Of a stretch of 64,000 nt of DNA, positions 26,416 through 34,866 are shown in pieces. Position numbers and translations under genes: made by a program. Position 1 is the stretch's first letter. Every line of letters begins with the position of its first letter. The notes under the pieces were generated by a model that was not told the DNA's origin, made no database searches, and saw nothing but the letters and a program-made list of their open reading frames with translations. The stretch comes from Deltaproteobacteria bacterium (lineage in GTDB: Bacteria; Desulfobacterota; Binatia; Binatales; Binataceae). The DNA lies in assembly GCA_021831785.1 (NCBI GenBank), contig JAKBMB010000007.1, positions 186,001 through 250,000 of the forward strand, read 5' to 3'.

Positions 26416-27327
26416 TCAAAGAGGTAGTCGGAGTCCTATCCGATGTTGGTCGTGGAGGTAAGCGCATGACCGTAACTCGCGATGCTCTGCCGTGCTGCCT
26501 TGATTTCGAGGCTTCGGGGCTGGGGTCCGGGTCATATCCGATTGAAGCGGGCTGGTCGCCTCGTAGCGCAGGTCATGAAAATGCAGGTCCTCGATGCCGG
26601 CCTTGCGGCAGGCTTTTTGAAAAGCGAGCTGAATAGCATTGGCAGACATGCCGAAAACCGCCTCCTCGTCGCCTCGGCAAGCTTGACAAAATTTCAAGCG
26701 CCGTTGGGAAGAGCGGGAGCTTGCGCGGCTCGCCAGTTTTGGTGTCCGCCAGATAAGCAGTTCGGCTGTTTAGGTCAACATGCTTCCACGTAAGTCCCAC
26801 TATCTCACCCTGGCGCGCCGCGGTTTCCAGGGCAAAAAGGATCACGGCCTGCAAAGGCGGTTTGGCCGCCGCCGACAGGCGCTCCTCTTCGCCCGGTTGC
26901 AAGCGCCGGTCTCGTGCTGGCGGGGGTTTTGGTTCGCGCACGTTTTGGACTGGGTTGGTCAGCGCTTCCATACGCCCCATTCGGTCCTGGCGATGGTAAA
27001 CAGATGCGAGAGCAACTCAAGGTAAAGCCGCACCCGCTGAGGCCCAAGACCTTTTGCCTGCAGGTCTCGGATAAAGGCAGCGACGTCAGCACTACGAATA
27101 GCCGCCAGGAACAAATCAGCGATAGGCATCCGCTGGATGGCGCGAGCGATATAAGTCTCTTTGCTTGACCAACCGCGCTTGGTCGGAGTTATCTCCGCTG
27201 TGTAACGATCCAAAGCCTCCTTGAGCGTGACCTTGTGTGCCTCGGCGGTTAGCACCGGTAGCCCAAGCGCAGGCGCGGCTTCGACCGCATTTGCCCACGC
27301 CTCAGCTTCCCGCCGAATCTTGAAAGT
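26416..27327 (-). pseudogene. Tyrosine recombinase (phage/island integrase), frameshifted
   Basis: Read from the tRNA side on the minus strand: TFKIRREAEAWANAVEA then TLKEALDRYTAEITPTKRGW (SAM-like core-binding domain, to about 26970), a frame change, LQAVILFALETAARQGEIVG then LTWKHVDL (first catalytic Arg), another frame change, and AFQKACRKAGIEDLHFHDLR (HxLR motif). The C-terminal His/Trp and tyrosine box cannot be found. At least two frameshifts and a lost C-terminus mean it is dead. It sits just downstream of the 3' end of tRNA-Arg, the classic position for an island integrase. Confidence 0.85.
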
Positions 27328-27519
27328 ACGGACTTAAGGGTCTCCGGCCGCGGCGCCGAACTTGAACCTGCCATGACACCCGCCCGGTCAACGGTGAGAC
27401 GCGCTTGAAAAAGCTCGCCATGCCAGAGGGTGTTGCAAATTTGTTGCAAATCGGCAAGGCCGGCGGCAAGAGGTGACGTTAGCTCTCTAAAAAGCCTTGA
27501 TCTACGGAGACTTTTCGAG

Positions 27520-27591
27520 CGCCCCGGCCGGGAGTCGAACCCGAACTTGAGGCTCCGGAGGCCTCCGTGATGTCCTTTTCACTACCGGGGC
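27520..27591 (-). tRNA. tRNA-Arg (anticodon CCG)
   Basis: On the minus strand the acceptor arm GCCCCGG (27591-27585) pairs with CCGGGGC (27527-27521), with discriminator G at 27520 and no encoded CCA. D-stem GTGA/TCAC, anticodon stem GAGGC/GCCTC with loop CTCCGGA (anticodon CCG), and T-arm loop TTCGACT fit a normal tRNA. An integrase pseudogene begins about 190 bp past its 3' end. I could not find a duplicated 3' end (attachment site) elsewhere in the window. Confidence 0.93.
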
Positions 27592-27704
27592 GCGATGGCA
27601 AGCCAAGACCGAATTATACCAGCGCGGGCGAAAGCACAAGCACCCAACCGTGCGGTGGATTCGGCGCCTCCTTGACCGCACGAGCGCCGGCGCGGGCCCC
27701 AGCG

Positions 27705-28607
27705 TCACGTCCGTTCCGAAACCGGTGCCGCGACGAAGCTCTTCAGCGTATGCTCCAGCACCGCCATCATCGGGCGATGCAGGCGGCGGTTGGTGGCCAG
27801 GATGTTGCCGGCGTCGAGCTTGAGCGGGCTGCCGTCCATATTGCTCACCCGGCCGCGAGCTTCCTCGACGATCAAGGCGCCGGCGGCGACGTCCCACGGC
27901 TTAAGGCCGAACTCCCAGAAGCCGTCAAGCCGCCCGCAGGCAACGTAGGCGAGATCGAGCGCGGCCGCACCGGCGCGCCGCGTCCCCTGCGTCCGCATCA
28001 TAAAGGCCTTCCAGAAGGCGAGGTAAAAGTCCGCGCGCTTGCGCCGGTCGTAAGCGAAGCCGGTGGCCAAAAGCGCCTGCGCCAGCGATCGCACCGCGCT
28101 CACGCGAATCGGCCGGCGGTTCAAATAAGCCCCCTTGCCGCGCTGCGCCTGGAAAAGCTCGTTTCTGAGCGGGTCGTAAACCACGCCGACCAAAGGGCGG
28201 CCGCCGTGCAAATACGCCAGCGAGACGCAGAACTGGGGAAAGGTGTGCGTGAAGTTGGTAGTGCCGTCCAGCGGGTCGATAACCCATAAGGACTCTTGCT
28301 CCAGCCCCGGGCGATCGCCGGCCTCCTCCTCCGACAAAATACAATTGCGCGGGAAGCGGCTCTTGATGATTCGAAAGATAGCCGCCTGCGCCTCCAAATC
28401 GGCCTCGCTCACGAGGTCGATCGCCGTGGATTTAACCGACACCTTACCGGCGCGTCCCAACCGGTCGCGCAACACGCGGCCGGCCGCTTTGGCTGCGCTT
28501 AAGGCGGTCTTTTCGACACGGTCGAGCATATTGGGGGCGACCCGATTTAGACCATCGCGCTTAAGCGCGGAATTGACCAATGGACGGTCGGCATTTCCGG
28601 AACGCAT
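27705..28607 (-). CDS. suhB: Inositol monophosphatase family protein SuhB-like
   Basis: Mg-dependent, Li-sensitive phosphatase fold. Metal-site motifs: ILSEEEAGDRP, WVIDPLDGTTNF and the later FWEFGLKPWDVAAGALIVEE. Members hydrolyse inositol-1-phosphate or related sugar phosphates, and SuhB also acts in rRNA transcription in enterobacteria; which applies here is open. A GAGG site 6 nt before the ATG at 28607 supports the long start; an internal Met27 would give the more common N-terminus. 300 residues, single gene. Confidence 0.9.
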   Translation of the reverse strand: MRSGNADRPLVNSALKRDGLNRVAPNMLDRVEKTALSAAKAAGRVLRDRLGRAGKVSVKSTAIDLVSEADLEAQAAIFRIIKSRFPRNCILSEEEAGDRPGLEQESLWVIDPLDGTTNFTHTFPQFCVSLAYLHGGRPLVGVVYDPLRNELFQAQRGKGAYLNRRPIRVSAVRSLAQALLATGFAYDRRKRADFYLAFWKAFMMRTQGTRRAGAAALDLAYVACGRLDGFWEFGLKPWDVAAGALIVEEARGRVSNMDGSPLKLDAGNILATNRRLHRPMMAVLEHTLKSFVAAPVSERT

Positions 28608-28673
28608 GCATCACCTCAGGCCATCGAGCCTAAAGCGTACCCCGACCCGCTCCACGGTAGAAGCGGCCTACGC

Positions 28674-28706
28674 CCTGCCTGCGCCGCGTCTGGCGCGGCA
28701 GACAGG
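28674..28706. repeat. Palindromic element, variant copy between suhB and pyrD
   Basis: Begins CCTGCCTGCGCCGC and ends GCGGCAGACAGG; the arms pair around a short centre. It shares the CCTGCCTG...GACAGG ends with the 27-bp element found at 30044, 30224 and 31213. It lies between the 3' end of pyrD and the upstream side of suhB, where it could also act as a terminator. Confidence 0.6.
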
Positions 28707-28791
28707 CCGGTGCGTAAGCCCGGCACGCGGACACCAGGCGAGGGCGGCGCTCATGACTGGGCGTCGTTGCCGCGGGCTCTCGCGGACTGTT

Positions 28792-30033
28792 CTACACCTG
28801 CGTGCCCACCGCATCAGCGATCGAGTTGAAGCCGTCGCGCCGTAGCAGAGCGCACAACCCGCGCTTGATTTGCGTGATCAGGGCCGGCCCTTCGAAGACC
28901 AGGGCCGTGTAAAGCTCGACCAGGCTTGCTCCGGCGCAGATGTGCGCGTAGGCGTCAGCCGCTCCGCCGACCCCGCCGACGCCGACAATCGGCAGCCGGC
29001 CATGCGTATGCCGGTATATCGCGCGAATCACCTGACGCGCGCGCGCCTTAAGCGGCTGACCGCTAAGTCCGCCTTCAGGCACGCCGCGACGCTCGATCGC
29101 CTCGCGGCCCGTGGTCGTGTTGCAGGCCACTACGCCGTCAACGCTCAGCTCAACCAGCACGTCGCAGGCGCGCTCCAGCGCGCCTTGCTCAAGGTCGGGC
29201 GCAAGCTTGACCAGCAAGGGGCAAACACGCCCCGGCGTGGAACTTTGCCCGGGTGCGGCCTTCGCTGCGCGGGGAGCTGCGTCCTGCCTAGATGCGGCTT
29301 CGGGCGCGGGCGCCGGCGGGTGAACCGGAACCACTGGTTGCGCCGACCTGCCTGCCGCGGCGCAGGCAGGCGCGCCACCCGCTCGAACCTGCGCCAGGCT
29401 TAAAGCCGCCGTTCTGGCCTCCAACATCGCCTCAAGCAACTCCCGCATCTCGCGCGCTCCTTGAAGCTCGCGCAGGCCCGGCGTGTTGGGCGAGCTTAGG
29501 TTGACCACGATGAAGTCCGCGAGCGGCGCCAGGCGTCCGATCAACGTCTGATAGTCGCGCGCGACGTGCTCCCGCGACGTGGTTTTGTTCGGCCCCAAGC
29601 TGATCCCGAGCCGGATTCCCAATCCGCGGGCGCGAAGACGCTTGACTCGGCGCGCCACGACCTCCATCCCGGCACTGGGAAAACCCAGTTGGTTGACCAG
29701 CGCCTGCTCCTGCAACAGCCGCCACAGGCGCGGACGCGGGTTGCCGGGCTGAGCCAGCGGCGTGACCGTGCCCAACTCGACGAAGCCGAAGCCCATCCAC
29801 TGCCATCCGCCCACCGCGCGCGCGTCCTTATCCATGCCCGCGGCAAGGCCGATCGGGTTGTGAAACTCAAGCCCCCAAAGATTTCGCGCTAGCTGCGGCG
29901 GGTCCGCCGGCTTGCCAGCGGCCGGAAATAAGCTTAGCGCGGTCACGGCCACGGCATGAGCGGTTTCGGGGTCGAGCCGAAACATAAGGTGACGAATGAG
30001 GCGTCGATAAACCTGATCCACAAGACGTGTCAT
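28792..30033 (-). CDS. pyrD: Dihydroorotate dehydrogenase (quinone, class 2) with a low-complexity insertion
   Basis: Oxidises dihydroorotate to orotate in pyrimidine synthesis, reducing membrane quinone. An N-terminal helical segment (about 1-45) for membrane association, NPIGLAAGMDKDARAVGG and ELGTVTPLAQPGNPRPR for FMN, VVNLSSPNTPGLR (catalytic Ser about 181), CNTTTGRE and GVGGVGG are visible. Between about residues 207 and 269 an Ala/Pro/Arg-rich insert of about 60 residues interrupts the barrel after the LEAMLEART helix, before CPLLVKLAPD. That insert contains a copy of the palindromic element (29347-29370). The insert is in frame and should form a surface loop. 413 residues against the usual 340-360. 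Confidence 0.93.
   Translation of the reverse strand: MTRLVDQVYRRLIRHLMFRLDPETAHAVAVTALSLFPAAGKPADPPQLARNLWGLEFHNPIGLAAGMDKDARAVGGWQWMGFGFVELGTVTPLAQPGNPRPRLWRLLQEQALVNQLGFPSAGMEVVARRVKRLRARGLGIRLGISLGPNKTTSREHVARDYQTLIGRLAPLADFIVVNLSSPNTPGLRELQGAREMRELLEAMLEARTAALSLAQVRAGGAPACAAAGRSAQPVVPVHPPAPAPEAASRQDAAPRAAKAAPGQSSTPGRVCPLLVKLAPDLEQGALERACDVLVELSVDGVVACNTTTGREAIERRGVPEGGLSGQPLKARARQVIRAIYRHTHGRLPIVGVGGVGGAADAYAHICAGASLVELYTALVFEGPALITQIKRGLCALLRRDGFNSIADAVGTQV
29347..29370. repeat. Palindromic element copy inside the pyrD coding sequence
   Basis: CCTGCCTGC at 29347-29355 and GCAGGCAGG at 29362-29370 are perfect 9-bp inverted arms around CGCGGC. It encodes part of the in-frame insert of PyrD (the GGAPACAAAGRSAQ region). 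The ends are shared with the intergenic copies of the element. Confidence 0.65.
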
Positions 30034-30043
30034 GAAAAACCAA

Positions 30044-30070
30044 CCTGCCTGTGCGTAGCACGCAGACAGG
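30044..30070. repeat. 27-bp palindromic element, copy A (upstream of pyrD)
   Basis: Starts CCTGCCTGTGCGTAGC and ends ACGCAGACAGG; an imperfect palindrome. An identical copy in reverse orientation lies at 30224-30250 and one in the same orientation at 31213-31239. It lies 10 bp from the pyrD start codon, overlapping its likely leader. Confidence 0.85.
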
Positions 30071-30223
30071 CCCTAAGCGGCCTCGCCAAGCGCGGACCGC
30101 TGCCGCGTCCGTGACCTCGCCGCCGGGCTCAGGCGCGTCATGCAGGTCCCCGCGCCGATTGGCATAGCGCCGGCCATCGTCGCCGCATCAACCGGCGGCG
30201 CGCCGATCGGCAGGCCCGGTTAG

Positions 30224-30250
30224 CCTGTCTGCGTGCTACGCACAGGCAGG
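30224..30250. repeat. 27-bp palindromic element, copy B (reverse orientation)
   Basis: Exact reverse complement of copy A: starts CCTGTCTGCGTGCTACGC and ends AGGCAGG. Copies A and B enclose 153 bp in the divergent pyrD/thyX intergenic region (30034-30342) and could pair into a long stem. No other gene is seen in that region. Confidence 0.85.
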
Positions 30251-30342
30251 CGGGGCGCCAACTGAGGGCGTGGCGAGCCGCACGCGCGCCGGCTACAATC
30301 AAGGCCACAATCAAATCGATAGATTAAAGGTTTGCGCCGGCG

Positions 30343-31152
30343 ATGGAAGTAAAGCTAATAGATTATGCGAGCGCGCCCTTGGAAAAACTCTACGCGGCCT
30401 TTCGCACCTGCTACTCGTCGGATACGCCGATCGAAATCTGGAACAAGATCAACGACGGCAAGTTCGGCCCCGAAAGAATCCGCGAGTTCATCAAAGAGAG
30501 ACTTAAGACGGGCCACAACTCGCCGCTCGAGCAGGTGGTCTTCTGGTTCGCCATCGCGGGCGTCTCGCGCTCGCTGTCCCATCAACTGGTTCGCCATCGT
30601 ATCGGGATCAGCTTCGAGCAGCAAAGCCAGCGCTACGTGAGATTCAATCAGCAGCGGCTCGGCTTCGTGATGCCTGACTCATGGCGGCGGGCCGGGCTCG
30701 AAGACGAGTTCGAGCAGTTCATGGCGCGATGCTCTGAGCTCTACGCTAAGGCGCTCGGCGCCGGGCTACCCGCCGAGGACGCGCGCTTCGTACTGCCCAA
30801 CGCCGCGCCGACGAACTTTCATCTGATGGTCAATTTCGCCGAGCTGCTCCATATATGCGACGTTCGGCTATGCGTGCGCGCGCAGTGGGAAATCCGCAAG
30901 ATGGCGGCGGCGATGCGCCGGGAAATCAAGCGCGTGCTGCCCGAGCTCGCCCTCTCCCTGCAGCCCAAGTGCGGCGAGAACCGAATGGGCTACTGCGACG
31001 AGTCGCTGGAGGACTGGCGCAAATGCCCGCTCGGCAAGGTGCGTCCGCACAAGTCGAGCCTGTTCGAGCTTTACGACCGATACGGCTCAACTAAAGCCCG
31101 TGCGTTGGGCGATGAAGAGTACCGAGCGGTGGAAGAAAAGGAACAGCTCTAG
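30343..31152 (+). CDS. thyX: FAD-dependent thymidylate synthase ThyX
   Basis: Converts dUMP to dTMP with methylenetetrahydrofolate and FADH2. The ThyX fold is clear: SHQLVRHRIGISFEQQSQRY carries the RHR and the following SxR of the ThyX motif, and ICDVRLCVRAQWEIRKMA the C-terminal substrate residues. There are eight residues between RHR and Ser; I recall seven as usual (RHRx7S), so the loop may be one residue longer. 269 residues, with a C-terminal extension containing QPKCGENRMGYCDESLEDWR with paired cysteines. It is transcribed divergently from pyrD, so both pyrimidine genes share a 309-bp control region. Confidence 0.94.
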   Translation: MEVKLIDYASAPLEKLYAAFRTCYSSDTPIEIWNKINDGKFGPERIREFIKERLKTGHNSPLEQVVFWFAIAGVSRSLSHQLVRHRIGISFEQQSQRYVRFNQQRLGFVMPDSWRRAGLEDEFEQFMARCSELYAKALGAGLPAEDARFVLPNAAPTNFHLMVNFAELLHICDVRLCVRAQWEIRKMAAAMRREIKRVLPELALSLQPKCGENRMGYCDESLEDWRKCPLGKVRPHKSSLFELYDRYGSTKARALGDEEYRAVEEKEQL

Positions 31153-31212
31153 CCGGATGGACGACAAGCCGGCTGCGCCCCGGCCGGGCCGTCATGTTTG
31201 TGGCGGCGCCGA

Positions 31213-31239
31213 CCTGCCTGTGCGTAGCACGCAGACAGG
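31213..31239. repeat. 27-bp palindromic element, copy C
   Basis: Identical over 27 bp to copy A at 30044-30070 and in the same orientation, in the gap between thyX and the DUF309 gene. Confidence 0.85.
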
Positions 31240-31427
31240 TGCGGCCCGAGGTTAGAGGTTTTGCGCAAAAGTCTGAACGCGAACGATTGCGCGACGGATC
31301 GGCGGCCGCCCCGGCTTCGCGCTGCCCGGACTTCCGGCCCGGCTGCGCATGACGCGCGCTCCAGGGCTCGCGAATGCGGCGTGCGCTTAGCGCCGGGAAG
31401 AGTCCCGACGACGCCCGTTCGGCTGAC

Positions 31428-31814
31428 ATGAATCCACGGCTCAAAGAAGCGATCGAGCTTTTCAACCGCGGCGATTACTTCGCGGCGAGCGAGCGCTTCG
31501 AACAAGTCGCCGACGAGGTTGACGCGCCGCTGAAAGATACCGTGGCCGCGCTTAATCGAATCGCCGCGGCGCTCCATCTGCGCTTTGCGCGCGGCTTGCG
31601 TCAAGGGCCGATAAACTTGCTCTCGCAAGCGCTTTTTTCGCTGGAAGACCTTGGGCCGCAGCGCGATGGGATCGACCTTGAACTTTTGCGCAGCGAAGTC
31701 AGCACGTTTGTGGAGCAAATTCGCGCCGCCGGACGCGAAGCCCACGGGATTCGCCACCGCGCTCGGCTTTATGCGGCGCGCCGGCGCGCGCCGAAGATCA
31801 GGCTGCGCGCCTAG
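31428..31814 (+). CDS. DUF309-family small protein
   Basis: 128 residues from the ATG at 31428; the frame is open from 31374 but the family pattern starts at MNPRLKEAIELFNRGDYFAA. ERFEQVADEV and LHLRFARGLRQGPINLLSQA complete the helical DUF309 pattern (a core of helices with an 'FN.G.Y.EAHE'-like first motif, here with AASERFE in place of EAHE). Function of the family is unknown. No membrane segment. Follows thyX by 275 bp, so probably its own unit. Confidence 0.75.
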   Translation: MNPRLKEAIELFNRGDYFAASERFEQVADEVDAPLKDTVAALNRIAAALHLRFARGLRQGPINLLSQALFSLEDLGPQRDGIDLELLRSEVSTFVEQIRAAGREAHGIRHRARLYAARRRAPKIRLRA

Positions 31815-31948
31815 CCCGAGGCGAGGGCGGTGTACGAGGACCTGTCCGCTGGGCCGAGCTTCGCGGCCCCGCCAGGCGGTCGGGCATTAGCGAGCTTGTT
31901 GCGGCCGGCGCGATACGGGGAAATGGGGCGCGAAAAAACGCCGCCCAT

Positions 31949-33448
31949 TTACCGCCGCAGCCGCACTTCAACACCGCGAAGCCGGCTTAGCAAATGGGGA
32001 AAGGACACGGTCAACCGCGCGCGCTCCGACACCGCGACTCCTTGGTCGCCTAGAACGAGAACGGCGGGCTCGTTGGCAACGGCGCCGGCTATCTCGCCAA
32101 TCGATGCCGGCACGAGGCGGGGGTTCGAGACGGCTCGCGAGTGAGCCGGCGCCGTGCTGTAGTAGCAAACGACGTTGACCGCGTATGCGGGAGCGACAGC
32201 GATCGCGCCGGCCGGCCGCGCTGAGGATAGCGCGATCGCCGTAGCCTCGCGCCATTGGGCGTCGTGCGGCCTTAACCCGTAGGCATAGACGTGTCCCAAG
32301 GTCAGCGCGAGACACAATGCCGCCGCCGAGAATCTTGCGCGCGCCGAGTCGATCGCCGCGATCCCCACCGCAGCTAAAATAAAAAAAGGCACGAAGCTGG
32401 AGAGTACATAGCGCTCGACAAAGACCGGCCTTATCAGCAGCGAAAAGGCAAACATTATCAAGACCGGCGCCCACATCCACGCCAGCAAAAACCGAACCTC
32501 AGCTCGCCGCCATCGCCCGGCCCGGAGCGCGCCGGCCGCGGCGGCAAGCGCGATTATCGGAAACGCAAACGTCCCCGTGGCTTTATTGAAGATCGCCAGC
32601 GGCTCCCAGAGCGCCGGCCGTGCAATCCATTGCAGAGCGCCGGTACGGGCCGCGTCGATCGCGGCGCCGAACGCGCCCCAGGCCAGCGGCAAAAGCAACA
32701 GCACACCGGCGGCGAGCGCAAGCGCCGCGTAAAGCGCTCGAGGCTCGCCGGCCTCTCGCGTTGCGACACGCGAAGGCCGGAAAATAAGCAAAAGATAGAC
32801 GGCCTCGGCCCCGAGTAGAAATGCCGCGCTGAAATTGGCGGCGAGCGAAAGCGCCGTGAAGAGCGCGAGCGCAGACCACGGCGCGAGCTTCGGGGCGCGC
32901 TGCACGCGGACAAAGAGAACCACCTGGACAAGCTCCGCGACCAGGAGCAGCGGATACATCCGCGCCTCGCGCGAGTACTTGATCGTGATGAGGCTCAGCG
33001 CAAACAATAGTGCCGCAAAGCCGGACGTTAGGGCGGCGCGCTCTAATGCCGCCTCGGTCCGCGAACCCTTACTGTCTTGCAAAAGCTCCCTGGCGGCCAG
33101 ATAGACCAGCGCGATAGCGGCCACGCCGCAAAGCGCGGAGAGCGCGCGCATCGCGAAAAGCCCATCGCCGAAGAGCGCCATCCAAGCGTGCAGCAGAAGG
33201 TCGTGAAGCGGCAGTTTCCCGGGATTGAGCCCCGTCTGGAGGCTAATGACGCGAGCCACGGTGGGCGCCGCCGCGCTCGCCCAGGAAGCGGCTTCGTCGG
33301 CGGACATCTCGCGCGCGCCCAGGGCCTCAAAGCGCAATACGCTGCCCCACGCGAGCGCCAGGATGAGCAGCGCTGGACCAGCACAGACGCGTCCGGCCCG
33401 CGCATATCCGGCCGACTCCGACGTGTTGGATGCAGGCATGGCGCTCAC
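31949..33448 (-). CDS. Polytopic membrane glycosyltransferase (GT39/GT83-like)
   Basis: 499 residues with some ten to twelve hydrophobic spans. The first periplasmic loop REMSADEAASWASAA and the following NPGKLPLHDLLLHAWMALFG fit the dolichyl/undecaprenyl-phosphate-sugar transferase superfamily (PMT/ArnT type), where an acidic residue in the first loop is catalytic. Members attach sugars from polyprenyl phosphate donors to lipids or proteins on the outer face of the inner membrane; the acceptor here is unknown. The last 120 residues are less hydrophobic. Stands alone between convergent and same-strand genes. Confidence 0.75.
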   Translation of the reverse strand: MSAMPASNTSESAGYARAGRVCAGPALLILALAWGSVLRFEALGAREMSADEAASWASAAAPTVARVISLQTGLNPGKLPLHDLLLHAWMALFGDGLFAMRALSALCGVAAIALVYLAARELLQDSKGSRTEAALERAALTSGFAALLFALSLITIKYSREARMYPLLLVAELVQVVLFVRVQRAPKLAPWSALALFTALSLAANFSAAFLLGAEAVYLLLIFRPSRVATREAGEPRALYAALALAAGVLLLLPLAWGAFGAAIDAARTGALQWIARPALWEPLAIFNKATGTFAFPIIALAAAAGALRAGRWRRAEVRFLLAWMWAPVLIMFAFSLLIRPVFVERYVLSSFVPFFILAAVGIAAIDSARARFSAAALCLALTLGHVYAYGLRPHDAQWREATAIALSSARPAGAIAVAPAYAVNVVCYYSTAPAHSRAVSNPRLVPASIGEIAGAVANEPAVLVLGDQGVAVSERARLTVSFPHLLSRLRGVEVRLRR

Positions 33449-33769
33449 CTTATCTTAGCCCTGAAGCGAAAATAAATCTTAGTGGGGCGGGCCACGGTGC
33501 CCGCCCGTGCCACCGGGGCCCGCGGACCGGGCAACGTCCAACGCACCAAAAACCCGCAGGCCGGTCCTCTGCCTTTGGCGTATGCCGCAGGCCTAGGGCG
33601 CGGACTTCCGAGTCTTCATCGATAAAGTTACTTTCGCTTCAGAGTTAGGAACGCAGGATTATGGCGTCTCGGGAACGCGGTGTTATAGCGCCTCGCCGAG
33701 TGCACTCGCTCGCGCGAGCTTTGCGCGGGAAAATCGTTGGTCCGCAGGACGTCGCGGCGCAAAATTGCA
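33449..33769. other. Intergenic region with a GC-rich hairpin repeat
   Basis: No gene seen. At 33481-33506 a GC-rich hairpin (GGCGGGC ... GCCCGCC) occurs, which has a near-copy at 63856-63881 (23 of 26 bases). Confidence 0.5.
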
Positions 33770-34696
33770 TCAGGCGCGGAGCGAATGCTCCAGCTCGCGC
33801 CAGACCAACCCCCAGCGGACGCCTTGGTCGCTCACAATGAGGCGGTCAACCCCGAAGTGAGCGAGAATGCGCTCGAGAATCGTGACGCCCGCGATGATCA
33901 CATCGGCTCGTCCTTCCATCATCCCGGGCAATGCCTTTCGCTGCTCGAGATTGAGCGCGCGCAGCCATTCGAGCACCTCGACGACACGCCGGCGCTCGAG
34001 CCGCGCGCCGTGGACCGCTTCGTGGTCGTAGTGGTCAAGCCCGAGCGCGACCGCGGCAAGCGTGGTCACGGTGCCGGCGATTCCCACCGCGACCTCAGGG
34101 CGAAACCGCCAGTTGAGCGCGCGCAGTATCGCGTCCGCCGTCTGCTCCAGTTCACGGTTCTCGCTCGGCGTGGGCGGGTCGTGCTTGATAATGCGCTCGG
34201 TCAGCCGCACCGAACCCATTTCGAGGCTCACCAGCTTCAGCGGCACGCCGGCGCGCGCCGCGATAAGCTCGGTCGAACCACCCCCGATGTCGATGATAAG
34301 CAGATCGGCGGCAGGGTCGAGCCGCAGCCCGCGCGCCGAGGCAAGATAAGAAAGATACGCCTCGGTTTCGCCCGAGATGACCTCGAGCTGGACGCCGGTT
34401 GCGGCGCGCACTTGCGCGATAAACGCCTCGCCGTCGCGCGCGTCGCGCAGGGCGCTGGTCGCGGCGGTGACGATTCGTTCGGCGCCCAACGCGCGCGCCT
34501 GGGCGGCAAACTCGGAAATCGCCTCAAGCGTGCGTGCAGCGCACTCAGGGTCCAGATGGCCGGTGCACTCCACGCCGCGTCCCAGGCGGGTTATGCGCGT
34601 GAGTTCCTTAAGCCGCTTCGGGTTGGTCCCGTCAGCGCATTCCACCACCAACATCAACACGGTATTGGTTCCGACATCGAGCGCGGCGAGTTTCAT
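33770..34696 (-). CDS. Exopolyphosphatase / guanosine pentaphosphate phosphatase (Ppx/GppA)
   Basis: 308 residues of the Ppx/GppA fold of the actin-like ATPase superfamily. Phosphate loops DVGTNTVLMLVV at the N-terminus and LLIIDIGGGSTELIAA in the middle, with the catalytic acidic ISGETEAYLSYL and GIAGTVTTLAAV, are present. It lacks the C-terminal HD domain of the long E. coli Ppx, so it is the short form. Substrate, polyphosphate or pppGpp, cannot be separated by sequence. Follows trmFO by 170 bp on the same strand. Confidence 0.92.
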   Translation of the reverse strand: MKLAALDVGTNTVLMLVVECADGTNPKRLKELTRITRLGRGVECTGHLDPECAARTLEAISEFAAQARALGAERIVTAATSALRDARDGEAFIAQVRAATGVQLEVISGETEAYLSYLASARGLRLDPAADLLIIDIGGGSTELIAARAGVPLKLVSLEMGSVRLTERIIKHDPPTPSENRELEQTADAILRALNWRFRPEVAVGIAGTVTTLAAVALGLDHYDHEAVHGARLERRRVVEVLEWLRALNLEQRKALPGMMEGRADVIIAGVTILERILAHFGVDRLIVSDQGVRWGLVWRELEHSLRA

Positions 34697-34866
34697 TTTT
34701 TAGAGCGCCTGACCTGCAATAGTTTTAATCAAGGGTGCGCTCCTTTGTTAACGCGCGCAACTTGGTCATGCGCGCTGCCGCCGCAGCGCACGGCGCGGCG
34801 CCGCGCGTTTGCGCGCGGGGGCGGGTTAGCGCAAGGGCCCGAAGTCGTCCCCATGCCAGGCGCAGC

